Assembly (NCBI GenBank): GCA_037444845.1 | Contig: JBBILQ010000093.1 | Coordinates: 1 to 5,777, forward strand | Source of the DNA: JARYMI01 sp037444845 | GTDB taxonomy: Bacteria; Acidobacteriota; Aminicenantia; Aminicenantales; UBA8522 | Direction: 5' to 3' | DNA length: 5,777 nucleotides | In this document: piece by piece, positions 5,777 through 5,777 of the stretch | How positions within the stretch are numbered: the stretch's first letter is position 1 | Layout of the letters: each line of letters starts with the position of its first letter | Notes under the pieces: model-generated | The model's input: only the letters and a program-made list of their open reading frames with translations | Told to the model about the DNA's origin: nothing | Database searches by the model: none | Translations under genes and position numbers: made by a program

Positions 5777-5777
5777 T

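Overview
The window looks like a chromosomal segment from a Gram-negative, Na+-using bacterium, most likely Acidobacteriota (possibly an Aminicenantia-type lineage). The main clue is the first gene, whose VWFA-related architecture is especially common in Acidobacteriota. A diderm envelope is supported by a beta-barrel porin with a signal peptide and a C-terminal Phe. Lineage is inferred from gene content only; there is no rRNA or other marker gene.

Left part (1-3212): a VWFA-related secreted-type protein is open at the left edge, so its MIDAS half lies outside the window. A 230-base gap with a weak promoter candidate follows, then a complete 514-residue Na+/sugar symporter of the SSS/SLC5 family with its sugar-site residues intact. 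Centre (3213-4372): a porin of the phosphate-selective O/P family follows in the same direction after 128 bases. Its GTG start and the basic n-region of its signal peptide are built from a dispersed palindromic repeat of the 'GTCATTGCGAG...GAAGCAATCC' type. Porin and symporter could form an outer-plus-inner membrane uptake route, but only adjacency suggests this.

Right part (4337-5777): a minus-strand isoprenylcysteine methyltransferase-like reading frame keeps its core motifs but has lost its N-terminal membrane part and has an atypical C-terminal tail, so I call it a remnant. Its 3' part contains a 75-base imperfect hairpin with attC-like outer boxes. Its upstream side runs into a GC-rich stretch (4757-4925) with three consecutive stem-loops. 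Next come a 71-residue protein and an overlapping AbiEii/DUF6036-like nucleotidyltransferase with all three catalytic aspartates. This is a plausible two-gene toxin-antitoxin-like module whose first gene may be read from a leaderless transcript. The window ends in an extended -10 promoter pointing right.

The candidates for something undescribed are the 71-aa/nucleotidyltransferase pair with its structured upstream region, and the repeat-derived signal peptide. Neither is proven by the sequence alone. I see no tRNA, rRNA, CRISPR array, intact insertion sequence or transposase.
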